Shown here in pieces: positions 1 through 8,165 of a stretch of DNA of 41,360 nucleotides. Within the stretch, counting starts at the first letter, position 1; each line of letters begins with the position of its first letter. A program made the position numbers and the translations under genes. The stretch is from JAFNAG01 sp963824985 (GTDB lineage Bacteria; Acidobacteriota; UBA6911). Below the pieces are notes generated by a model. That model saw only the letters and a program-made list of their open reading frames with translations. It did no database searches and was not told the DNA's origin. The DNA is taken from NCBI GenBank assembly GCA_963824985.1, contig CAWGRQ010000005.1:1-41360 (forward strand). The letters run 5' to 3'.

Positions 1-2615
1 AGTAATCGGCCCGAATCCAGTTGCAGTAGTCCCCGTCGCGCCATACCAATGCGGCATCCCGGGGAAAATCATCATGTCGAAACGCTTATTGGCCCGGATC
101 AGAGCGTCCGCCAGCCGCATGGTGTTGGCCGGATGGACGTTGTTGTCGTTGTCGCCGGTTGTCAGCATCAGACGGCCCTTGAGGTTCTTGGCCAAGTCCG
201 AGTTTTTATCCATAGTGTATTCGAAGGTAATGTTACCCTTGTCGTCCTTGACCTCCTTGATGCCGTAATTTTTTTCGCTCCAGGGCGCGTTGTAGATGTT
301 GTTTTCGTGGTTGCCCGACTCCGACCACGCCACCTTAAAGAAATCGGGGTAAACCAGCATGGCTGCCGCAGACATGAATCCTCCGCCCGAGTGGCCCCAG
401 ATCCCGACCTTATCGATGTCGATGAAAGCGAACCGGTGCGCCAGTTGCTCCACCGCGGCTTTCTTGTCGGCCAGGCCGTAGTCGCGGAAGCTGATATTGT
501 TCGGAGACGTCAATCCATAGCTGTAGTTGTGATACCACTTGGAACGCTGCGGGCTTCCTCCCCGGTTTCCCACCTCGATTACGACGAATCCGAACTGGGC
601 GAGGAAAGAGCTGTAACTCCGCGCGGCGGCGAAATTCTTGTTGACACTCTCAGTCTGCGGGCCGGGGTAGACATAGAGAATGACCGGGTATTTCTTGTTG
701 GGGTCAAAATCGAACGGCTTGTACATGACACCGTAGAGGTCGGTGATTCCGTCGTCCGCCTTTACCTTGAAGGGTTCCGGGAATTTGAAGCCATGTTCCA
801 GCAGTGGCTTGATGTCCGTCGTCTCCAGATCGATCAACAGGTTGCCGGATGAGTCGTACAGCAATGAGCGCGGTGCGGCATCGACCCGCGAGGAGTTGTC
901 GACAAAGTACTTGGCCGGCTCGCCCATGCCCACCGTGTGAGTTGCGTCCCCGGGAGCGAGCAACTTCATCCCCGTGCCGTCCAGATTGATCCTGTAAGCA
1001 TGAGCGTAGTAGGGATCCTCGCCGGGTTCCCTGCCCAGGGCGGTAAAAAACATGGTCCGGGTCTTCTCGTCGATTCCCTGGATGGCGTCGGCGACGAACT
1101 CACCGGAATCAACCTGGTTTTTCAGCGTTCCGTTGATGTCGTAGAGATAATAGTGCCCCCACCCGTCCCGCTCCGACCACCAGAGAAACTCCTGGCCGTT
1201 ATTGATAAGGCGGGGTTGTCTGGTCTCGATGTACGTGTTCAGCCGCTCCTCGACCAGGGTTTTGACCTCGCCGGTATCGGGATTGGCTACGCAGATGTCC
1301 AGCCTGTGCTGGTCGCGGCTGAGGCGGGTGAAGTAGATCTTGTCGGCAGCGTCGGTGAACCATGTCTGTGCCGGGCCATATACCGGCGGCTCTCCGAACT
1401 GGGGTGGAATGCGGGCGTTCCAGGTCGACAGGCCCTGGTCCTTAAAAGCTTCTGCCTTAATCTGCACCCGCGCCTTGGTGTCGCGGTCGAACGCCAGCAG
1501 TTCCCTTTGCGGGTAGTTGGCCTCGCCCGGCATGGCGTAACGATAGGTATTGAGCGTCGGGCGGGGACCGTCGACCGTGTTGATCACCCAGAGATCGGTG
1601 ACTTTCCTTTCGTCGGTTCGGTTAACGGCAAACTTCTTGGAATCCTTGGACCAGGAAATAGGGTTGGGCGATGTGCGGGCGTTGGCGCCCCTCCCCTCCC
1701 CCTCGCCTTGAGTTGTGGTGACATCTTCCTGCTGCTGCTGCTGTTGCTGATCTCCGCCACCTCCTCTGCCACCCCGCCCGAAACTATAGTGTTCGACGCC
1801 GTCGGTGGTGAGCTGGGTTTCGACAATTGATTTGTCGTTCTCATCCTTCTTGGCTTTTTCGAAGTTGACGTCATCCATCATGTAGAGGTTGTGGTTGCGG
1901 GCGAAGATGATGGTCTTCCCGTCAGGCGAGACGGAAGCCCAGTTCTTTCTTTGTTCCGGCTCCTTCCAGTCTTCGAGGAGTTGCACCTTTCCCGTGGCCA
2001 GATCATATTCAAAATGGAGGGTCTTGGTCCTGGGGACGGCAGGCTGAGAGCTGCGCCCCGGCCCCCCTGTCCCCTTCCACCCCGTTGACCGGTCCCGCCG
2101 GTCTGGGTTGTTGGGCGACCTCTTCCTTCTTTGCCGTCTCTTGAACCGGCTTCTTGGTCATGACAATGTCCGCATCCGCAGGCACGGTGAACTGGAATTC
2201 GAACGCAGCATCTTTCTTTACGAACCTGGTGATCGTAGAGAATGGGAGATGCTGGGAATCATAAGGAATACGGGTGATCGCCGTCAGCATGGCCGCCATT
2301 TTGGCGTTATCGAAAAGAAGCGCCTTGGATTTTTTGGCCGGATCGACCAGGTAGAAATTCCGTCCCTGGGGAGTCTGATATGCGTACCAGAAGCGATCGC
2401 CGGTTTCCAGCCAGCGTGGCGTGACCGCAGTGTCGAAGACCAGTTTCCCGACCTTTTGCGAGGTCCACTGGGAAGCCACGGTTATAGTTCGCTTTGACAA
2501 CCTGGTTGTTCTCGGCCGGTGGACTGGCCGTGAGTGTTGCGATGGCGATGAGCGCCAGGGCCAGGACGAGCGCCAGGCCCTTCCGGTTACACCGGGAGAC
2601 GAAAAAAGCTTGCAT
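1..2615 (-). pseudogene. S9 family (DPP IV/prolyl oligopeptidase type) peptidase, frame-broken and cut by window edge
   Basis: Serine peptidase of the S9 type, expected to be secreted and to cleave peptides from oligopeptides. The start is ATG at 2615, preceded by AGGAGG, with a signal peptide (MQAFFVSRCNRKGLALVLAL). A DPP IV-like beta-propeller region follows, including a seven-Gln run (about 1726-1750). The catalytic part contains the nucleophile elbow GHSGGGF near base 390, the Asp region GDNDNNVHP near base 140, and a His (PGMPH) near base 50. The reading frame changes near 2485 (one extra C after ANYN) and in a Gly-rich GC tract at about 2045-2095. A third change near 41-48 is likely, since another frame reads RDGDYCNWIRADY, which looks like a normal S9 C-terminus. 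The last residues lie outside the window. The family call is secure; whether the gene is really dead or the sequence has homopolymer errors is open. Confidence 0.8.
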
Positions 2616-2808
2616 AAGGGATTCCTCCTGTAAGGCGAGATGTGGGCGGTGTTGCATTGATCAAGAAATGCCACTCGAATCGAGATTATTCCGGTTCGGC
2701 GAGGATAGCTTCCTCGGAGGAGATGGCAAGCAAAACCTTCCGGAAACTCCATCAGGGGTCGGCTCGACATCGGCGATCGCGGAAGCCATCACCAGCAGAT
2801 GATATAAG

Positions 2809-3100
2809 GGTCTTTCACGGAATAACAGGTCAACTTTGCTGCCGGCCCCAGGCTCGCCGGCAAGGTGCGAGCGACGAGCATACCCGGGGCGGTATGTAAC
2901 GAGCGAGCAACGCAGCCAGCACGGGCCTGCGGGCCGCAGCCCGGAAGGGCGCGGCGGAGGGCAGGCATCTGCGGCGTTGCCGCTCCTCGACGATGTCACG
3001 CATCGCCTGCGTCGCGGCGCCTGGCATCTGCCCGCCCCAGGAGCACCACAGGTGCGACGGTGCTCGCGCCAGAGTGGATCTGTTATTCCTTGACAGACTC
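2809..3100. repeat. MITE-like palindromic repeat, copy 1
   Basis: A 292-bp non-coding element homologous along its whole length to the copy at 32292-32582. Its ends are inverted repeats: the left tip carries GGAATAACAG and the right tip CTGTTATTCC within about 30 bp of partly matching sequence. TAAG flanks both sides (2805-2808 and 3101-3104) and may be a target duplication. Inside are nested hairpins, for example GAGCACC and GGTGCTC facing each other near 3040-3065. No convincing gene lies in it. The terminal repeats of this copy match each other less well than those of copy 2, suggesting it is older. Confidence 0.7.
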
Positions 3101-4326
3101 TAAGATCCCCGGCAGCACTCGATTCTCGATCCCAACAGGCGAAGAGCGCTAATGGCATAAACGGTCGCGCACTGCGACACCGCGCCAAGATCGACATATT
3201 CTCCGGGGCCATGGGAAATTTCGAGCAATCCGGGGCCATAACCGTACCCGGGGATGCCCCGTCCGGTGAAGAAGCGGGTTTCCAGGATTCCGGGGCACAG
3301 TTCGAACCGCGGCGTCTCCCCGGTGATTTCCCTTATGGTCCGCGCCAGGATCATTGCCATGGGAGTGTCGATCGGCGCCACGGCAGGTTCTCCCTCCTGA
3401 ACCGCCTCGACTTCGATATCAATGCCGGCCTCGCGATGGCGCTGAAAAGCACGCTCTATCTCCTCCCGGGCATCGGATAGGCTTTCCTCAGGATTGATTC
3501 TGCGATCGATCGAGAACCAGGCGCTCTCAGGAACGGAATTGAAGTTGGCGCCGCTTCCGGATTCCCCCCCCAGGACCATAGCCGAACAGTTAGCTTCCGC
3601 CGGGTGGATCGGCAGCAGAGTCTTTCTCGCCCCTATGTTTGGTTTCAATTCCAGCAGCGAGTTCACTACCCGCACCATCCCCTCGAAGGCATTGATTCCC
3701 TGATGCGGCAGGCCCACATGCGCCGTCCGGCCGCGGATGTGAACCCGAAGGGTGAGCGCGCCGCGGCAGGCATTCCAAATCGCTCCGCTGGTCGGTTCGG
3801 GCATCAACATTCCCAGGCCGGTTTGAGGCAAAAGTCCCTGAGCCGCCAGGTGCCGGATGCCGAGCCGGCCTCCGGTTTCCTCGTCGGGGACGAGGGTCAG
3901 GGTGATTTTCCGGGCCAGCTTCAGGCCGCACTCCTGAATGGCGCGCAAAGCGAAGAGCATGGACACAATCCCGCCTTTCATGTCGGAGCTGCCGCGCCCA
4001 TAGAGACGGCCCTCGTGCATGCGGGGTTGGAATTGCTCCGGAGATTGGGCCGCGACGACATCATAATGACCGTGAAAGGCAAGGCCGTTTTCCCCTTCAC
4101 CGCAGGAACCGATGATGGCATACCGGGGGTGACTTTCGTGAGGGATGGAAATCAGCTGATGCTCAAGTCCCCACGACTGAAGCAGCGCGGAGAGATATTC
4201 GACGCACTCCCAGTAGGAACGACCGGGTGGATTGACTGTGGGTATGGCTACCAGTTCGGCCAGCGTCTTCGTCATTTCCTTCTGGCGCGCGGCCAGGTAA
4301 TCTGAAATTTTCGTTTCGGAATTCAT
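3100..4326 (-). CDS. M20 family metallopeptidase (ArgE/DapE/CPG2-like)
   Basis: Zinc-dependent amidohydrolase that removes an acyl or amino-acid group from a small substrate; the substrate cannot be told from sequence. The protein has 408 residues, normal for the family. Seen motifs are HGHYDVV (metal His87 and catalytic Asp89), GRGSSDMKGG (bridging Asp115), DEETGG (general base Glu149, metal Glu150), MPEPTS (Glu177), and a late HGPGEY supplying the last metal His. A dimerisation domain sits between about 185 and 305, including RGRTAHVGLP. No signal peptide is seen, so it is cytoplasmic. The ATG at 4326 follows AAGGA at a good distance. The TAG stop is formed across the edge of the MITE-like repeat, so the last few residues may have been changed by that insertion. 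It is divergent from the Nudix gene. Confidence 0.9.
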   Translation of the reverse strand: MNSETKISDYLAARQKEMTKTLAELVAIPTVNPPGRSYWECVEYLSALLQSWGLEHQLISIPHESHPRYAIIGSCGEGENGLAFHGHYDVVAAQSPEQFQPRMHEGRLYGRGSSDMKGGIVSMLFALRAIQECGLKLARKITLTLVPDEETGGRLGIRHLAAQGLLPQTGLGMLMPEPTSGAIWNACRGALTLRVHIRGRTAHVGLPHQGINAFEGMVRVVNSLLELKPNIGARKTLLPIHPAEANCSAMVLGGESGSGANFNSVPESAWFSIDRRINPEESLSDAREEIERAFQRHREAGIDIEVEAVQEGEPAVAPIDTPMAMILARTIREITGETPRFELCPGILETRFFTGRGIPGYGYGPGLLEISHGPGEYVDLGAVSQCATVYAISALRLLGSRIECCRGS

Positions 4327-4630
4327 GATGAGTCCTTCCAGCCCGCACCCAGGTCAAACAAAACGGTGGGTTTCGGGAAAGAGTATGATTTTGCTTTGAA
4401 ATGAAGTTATTTAGGGCAACGATGAAATTCATGGACCCGCCTGATGGAGCGCGTACACATCACCCTGGTTCCATCCCATAGGTTCCGTTGTCACTGCTCG
4501 CCGGCGATATAATACTGCAGAAGGGTATGGCTTTTCCTCTGCAGGATGTATCATGCGAAGATTTTACAGTTGCAGCCGAGAGGATGGTCCTCACTGGCAG
4601 ACAAACCAATGAGGTCTGACCAGCAGTGCC
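4327..4630. other. Divergent intergenic region
   Basis: About 300 bp between the divergent M20 and Nudix genes. A TATAAT hexamer lies at 4508-4513, but the only TTGTCA-like -35 (4488-4493) is 14 bp away, too close for a normal promoter. No gene or stable hairpin was recognised. Confidence 0.4.
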
Positions 4631-5287
4631 ATGCACGGGAGCGTCCATTATGAAGGCGATTCGAACATTCATCCGGCAGGGTGCTTGAGGATAACCTTGA
4701 CCACAAAACTGAAACCATGGTTCCATTCACAACCGGAATTGATAGCCGACATGGAAATATTCCAGGTTTGCCGCATCCAATCCCGCTCCCCACGCACGGG
4801 AGAATTCCGCAGCTTCAGCGTGCTGGAGGCCGGGGACTGGGTTAATGTCGTGGCCCTGACCCCCGAATCCCAGGTGGTGCTGGTTCGGCAATTCCGCCAC
4901 GGCACCCGGGATTTTACAATCGAAATTCCGGGCGGGATGATTGATCGGGAAGAAACACCCGCCCGGGCCGCAAGCCGTGAACTGCGCGAAGAGTCCGGCT
5001 ATGCCGGGGACGAGCCGGTTCTGCTTGGCGTCGTCACTCCGAATCCGGCGTTTCTCAATAACCGCTGCCATACCTACCTGATCGAGAACTGCCGGCGGAT
5101 TGGGGAACTCGATCTGGACCATGGCGAAGATATCGAGGTATTGCTCCTTCCTGTGCACAAGATCCCGGGGATCATCGCCGCCGGCGACATCCATCATGCC
5201 CTGGTTGTCTGCGCCTTCTGGTGGCTGGCCCAGCGTCAGTTTCGGGGAGGGGCAACTCAACTTAAAAACTTACTCCCCCTTCTCTGA
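4631..5287 (+). CDS. Nudix hydrolase, ADP-ribose pyrophosphatase-like
   Basis: Hydrolyses a nucleoside diphosphate linked to another moiety; ADP-sugar hydrolysis is the usual activity of this type, but the substrate is inferred. A complete Nudix box GX5EX7REUXEEXGU is present (Gly102, Glu108, Arg116-Glu117, Glu120-Glu121, Gly123), inside a fold starting with VNVVALTPESQVVLVRQFRH. The family is usually about 180-190 residues, while this frame from the ATG at 4631 gives 218. A TTG at 4697, six bases after TTGAGG, would give a more typical length and may be the true start. The catalytic core is intact. It is a single gene followed by repeat-rich DNA. Confidence 0.85.
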   Translation: MHGSVHYEGDSNIHPAGCLRITLTTKLKPWFHSQPELIADMEIFQVCRIQSRSPRTGEFRSFSVLEAGDWVNVVALTPESQVVLVRQFRHGTRDFTIEIPGGMIDREETPARAASRELREESGYAGDEPVLLGVVTPNPAFLNNRCHTYLIENCRRIGELDLDHGEDIEVLLLPVHKIPGIIAAGDIHHALVVCAFWWLAQRQFRGGATQLKNLLPLL

Positions 5288-5303
5288 GCAGCTTCTCATG
5301 CGC

Positions 5304-5625
5304 TTGTGGCGCACCCGGTGATGCATGAAAATGTTTTGTGCTCTCATCGCGCGTTCTCTGCGCCGCCCTTTCAGGGCTGTTGCCAGCTCTCCCGTTTTCC
5401 CAGGGCTCACGCCCTGGGCTTTGTTGCACCATCCCTTCGGGATTATGGCAGTCGTGAACTGCCTGACTCTTCGGGATTGTTGCAGTCGTAAACTGCCTGA
5501 CTCTTCAGGATTGTTGCGGTCGTGAGCGGCTAAGCCCTGAAAGGGCGCAATAGCACAGCCCAGGGCGTAAGCCCTGGGTTAAGGTGCCGAGATTTCAAGC
5601 CCTGAAAGGGCGGCACAGGGATGGA
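5304..5625. repeat. Cluster of REP-like palindromes and 34-bp tandem repeats
   Basis: Non-coding spacer. It opens with the tip GCGCACCCGGTGATGCATG, related to the repeats at 6374-6543 and 28143-28293. Two palindromes follow: CCAGGGC/GCCCTGG at 5400-5417 and CCCAGGGC/GCCCTGGG at 5559-5578. Between them are two 34-bp tandem units (5441-5474, 5475-5508) and part of a third. The phrase GCCCTGAAAGGGCG occurs at about 5533 and 5599. The stretch 5626-5857 holds nothing recognised apart from the upstream region of the next gene. Confidence 0.75.
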
Positions 5626-5857
5626 AGAGTGAATTGGCGCCACATTCGGTCTTATTTTCGGAACAGAATCACCCCGCATCGCCAGCCTTCTAACTGCGCT
5701 TCTGAAGCGACTCTGATTCGGATCATTTTGATTTTTTGGCGCTCGCACCCTATTCTATGGAGTAGGGCTTGATCGCATGCGCCGATGGAAGCCGCCTGGA
5801 CGTCAAGCCGATGCACGGATTGCCGTTTGACATGCGCGCGTGTGGAGAATCTTGGGT

Positions 5858-6343
5858 ATGATTCCTTTGCTGGTTCTTCTCGTGGCCGCGGGAACTTCGT
5901 ATGGTTTGCAGCAAAGTGCGCCTCCGGAGCCGCCCCTGGCGGAGATTCTCTCCGCCAAGGCGTATCAAAAATACCAGCAGAGGGAGAAGTATAGGGACCG
6001 GGTCGACCTGTTTCGAGAAGCCCTTTCGGCGCAGGCGGATGCGTTGCACAAGGAAATCAAGGAGAAGCATCTGGAAGGCGCCGGGGTGGTTCTTCGCAAA
6101 ATGCAAGCCCTGGCACGATACGCCAGACAGGAGCCTGCCCGGCAGTCGGCCAGTGCCAAGGATCTCCGTTCCGGCCAGGTCATCAAACTGGAAGTTAATA
6201 TTCGCAAGCTCACCGACACGCTCCATGATTACAAGTTGTCCGTCCCCCTGGAATACCGCGACCAGTTTGACGAAACGACCGCAGACCTCGAAGCACTCCG
6301 CGATCAGCTGCTCAAGGGGATATTCGGGCAAGCCGCCGCCTGA
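5858..6343 (+). CDS. Small exported alpha-helical protein, function unknown
   Basis: I do not recognise a family. The frame begins with a hydrophobic signal-like segment (MIPLLVLLVAAGTSYG) and continues as a charged, Ala/Leu/Glu/Lys-rich sequence with heptad-like spacing and no cysteines in the mature part, so a helical bundle or coiled coil outside the inner membrane is likely. I chose the ATG at 5858 because GGAG lies about 10 bases before it; a GTG at 5840 would add six residues. It stands alone between two repeat clusters. Codon use and the signal peptide support a real gene. Confidence 0.65.
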   Translation: MIPLLVLLVAAGTSYGLQQSAPPEPPLAEILSAKAYQKYQQREKYRDRVDLFREALSAQADALHKEIKEKHLEGAGVVLRKMQALARYARQEPARQSASAKDLRSGQVIKLEVNIRKLTDTLHDYKLSVPLEYRDQFDETTADLEALRDQLLKGIFGQAAA

Positions 6344-6373
6344 TCCACCCTATTCATGAAGCAGCCCATCACG

Positions 6374-6543
6374 CGCCCGGGGCGCACCCGGTGAGGCAAG
6401 AAAAGGTAGCGCCTCTCTGCTGTTCCGAAAATAGCTCTTTGCGCCCTCGCGCCCTTGCGTCATTGCGTTAAAACAAATCAACGCAAGGACGCAAAGTCGC
6501 AAAGCCAAAAGATTTTCATGCGTCACCGGGTGCGCCACCGGCA
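6374..6543. repeat. Palindromic intergenic repeat (copy A)
   Basis: Contains a long hairpin in which CTTTGCGCCCTCGCGCCCTT faces AACGCAAGGACGCAAAG across a short loop (about 6438-6505). GCACCCGGTG and CACCGGGTGC lie near its two sides. The part from about 6411 onward is the reverse complement of 28143-28293, with near identity through the hairpin and the flanking AAAGATTTTCATGCGTCACC. It is non-coding. Such repeats are common in environmental bacterial genomes; this one separates two transcription units. Confidence 0.8.
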
Positions 6544-6663
6544 CATGAGGGACTGCCTGGCAATTGTCGGAGTCGTAATCGCTATCGGCTTTTTCCGCTG
6601 TTCTTGAACCAGATTTTTCCCGGTTCCCCTCGCGAAGAGCAAAAAAAGATCACAAGAATCTCC

Positions 6664-6691
6664 TTGACATATAGTGCGATAGTGCTATAGT
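6664..6691 (+). promoter_or_regulatory. Sigma70-type promoter for the gntR-ABC operon
   Basis: TTGACA (6664-6669) and TATAGT (6686-6691) are separated by 16 bp. The -10 overlaps the imperfect palindrome GCTATAGTCATATATAGC (6684-6701), and TAGTGC is repeated at 6672 and 6680. This is a plausible binding site for the GntR protein encoded downstream. Confidence 0.65.
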
Positions 6692-6828
6692 CATATATAG
6701 CATTATCATAAGGTGGATTATGGAGCTTTGGAAGGGCGCGATGACAGCGATGCCTGAGGTCAGCAGGTGGAATCTCCCCGCCGGGGTCCTTGCTGGGAAC
6801 TATGGTGATTTCATGCATGAGGGTCCAG

Positions 6829-6880
6829 GTACTCGTGTTCGTAATTGCGGTAACGTTGGTGTAATTACGAATACGAGTAC
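6829..6880 (+). promoter_or_regulatory. 18-bp inverted repeat in the gntR leader
   Basis: Arms at 6829-6846 (GTACTCGTGTTCGTAATT) and 6863-6880 (AATTACGAATACGAGTAC) match at 17 of 18 positions around a 16-nt spacer. The repeat ends 14 bases before the gntR ATG and just before its GGGGG Shine-Dalgarno region. It could be an autoregulatory operator or an RNA hairpin controlling translation. There is no T-tract, so it is not a standard terminator. Confidence 0.7.
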
Positions 6881-6894
6881 TAAGGGGGCATTGT

Positions 6895-7275
6895 ATGCAG
6901 CTTCATGTCAATCCCGGTGGTGAACTTCCCATCTACCGTCAGATCATGCATCAGGTCACCGATGCCATCGCGGGGGGGCGCATATTGCCTGGGGATCAAC
7001 TCCCGTCGCACAGGGATTTGGCGGCGCAGCTGGTGATTGCTCCTTTGACGGTAAAGAAGGCCTATGACGAGCTCGAACGGCAGGGCCTTATCGTAACCCA
7101 GCGCGGGCGGGGCACATTTGTCAATGACCGGCTTCCCACCCTCGACCTGGAGCAGAGGCTGGAGCGGTTGCGCGAATCGGCGCGGCGGTTGCTCTCACAG
7201 GCGGCGTTGATCGGGGTCGGCTTCGATGATGTCCTGAAGCTTTTGGGGGAGATTCAGAAAGGAACAGGGTCATGA
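6895..7275 (+). CDS. GntR-family transcriptional regulator, short YtrA-like type
   Basis: Protein of 126 residues: a winged helix at about 10-77 (from ELPIYRQI to GRGTFV) and a short helical C-terminal tail. The large effector domain of FadR or HutC types is missing. This size and its place directly before an ABC ATPase gene are typical of the YtrA subfamily, which represses its own ABC-transporter operon. The ATG at 6895 follows a GGGGG stretch. Its end overlaps the ATPase start as ATGA, so the two are translationally coupled. Regulation probably works through the inverted repeats at 6684-6701 and 6829-6880. Confidence 0.9.
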   Translation: MQLHVNPGGELPIYRQIMHQVTDAIAGGRILPGDQLPSHRDLAAQLVIAPLTVKKAYDELERQGLIVTQRGRGTFVNDRLPTLDLEQRLERLRESARRLLSQAALIGVGFDDVLKLLGEIQKGTGS

Positions 7276-8165
7276 AAGTGCTCGCATTTGAAAATGTGCA
7301 CCGATCCTACCAGCGCGGGAGGGATGTGCTTCAGGGGATTACATTTTCCCTTGAAGAGGGTGAAATCACAGGGCTCCTGGGCAAGAACGGCGCCGGCAAG
7401 ACCACATTGATCCGGATTGCCATGGGGATGATCGAGGCGCAGCAAGGCGGGGTGAAAGTCCTGGGCCTGGATCCCCGACGGGATGCTCTCGAGGTGAAGC
7501 GCCGGGTAGGCTACGTTGCGGAAGATCAGGTTTTGCCTGAATTTCTGACTATATCCGAGGTTTTGCGGCTGCATCGCGGGCTTTTTCCGGGTTGGGATGA
7601 AGGGCTCGAGCGCCGGTTGCGTGAGCGTTTTGAACTTCCATCCCGGGCCAGGATTGGGACGCTGAGCAAGGGTCAGGCTCGTCAGGTAGCACTGCTCTGT
7701 GCTGTGGCGCACCGCCCGGAGCTGCTGTTGCTCGATGAGCCGGCCGGCGGCCTCGATCCATCGGCGCGCCGCGAATTCCTGGAAACCTCGATCCAGCTGC
7801 TCAACGAGACCGGGACGACCATTCTTTTCTCCTCTCATTACATGACCGATGTGGAACGCATGGCCGGCCGGGTGGTCATGATTCATGAGGGCCGTCTGCT
7901 GCTCGACAATGCCCTCGATGATCTGCGCGAAAAGTACACGCTGGTTCTGATTCCGCGCCGGCACGAGGCGCTGCGCGAGCAGTTGCTGGCCATGAAAGGG
8001 TGCCTGTCGGTGCGGGTCCAGGACGATGCGCTGCATGCCGTATTTGATTCCGATGCCGCGCACTGCCGATCCCTGGTTGAACGTGAACTCGGCGTTGAAA
8101 ACGCTTACTGCACACCCATTGTCCTGGAAGATATGTTTATCGAGATGGTGGGAGGGAGGTCGTGA
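7272..8165 (+). CDS. ABC transporter ATP-binding protein
   Basis: ATPase subunit of 297 residues driving a membrane transporter from the cytoplasmic face. It has Walker A GKNGAGKTT (37-45), a Q-loop region YVAEDQ (81-86), signature LSKGQ (131-135), Walker B LLLLDEP (151-157) and switch His in SSHYMTD (189). It belongs to the CcmA/BcrA-like branch often paired with one large permease and used for export or drug and lipid resistance; the substrate is unknown. It overlaps gntR upstream and the permease downstream. Confidence 0.92.
   Translation: MKVLAFENVHRSYQRGRDVLQGITFSLEEGEITGLLGKNGAGKTTLIRIAMGMIEAQQGGVKVLGLDPRRDALEVKRRVGYVAEDQVLPEFLTISEVLRLHRGLFPGWDEGLERRLRERFELPSRARIGTLSKGQARQVALLCAVAHRPELLLLDEPAGGLDPSARREFLETSIQLLNETGTTILFSSHYMTDVERMAGRVVMIHEGRLLLDNALDDLREKYTLVLIPRRHEALREQLLAMKGCLSVRVQDDALHAVFDSDAAHCRSLVERELGVENAYCTPIVLEDMFIEMVGGRS

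Noticed and set aside
2661..3239. A 192-codon minus-strand frame
   Set aside because: Crosses the MITE-like repeat and the end of the M20 gene in another frame; no start signal or family.
4485..4513. Promoter with TATAAT at 4508
   Set aside because: The nearest -35-like hexamer is only 14 bp away, so the pair does not make a standard promoter.
5441..5530. Possible CRISPR array
   Set aside because: Units are directly adjacent without unique spacers, and no cas gene is present.
6720..6923. A 67-codon ORF after AGGTGG as a separate gene
   Set aside because: It overlaps both palindromes and the gntR start in another frame and resembles no family; mentioned only as a possible leader frame.
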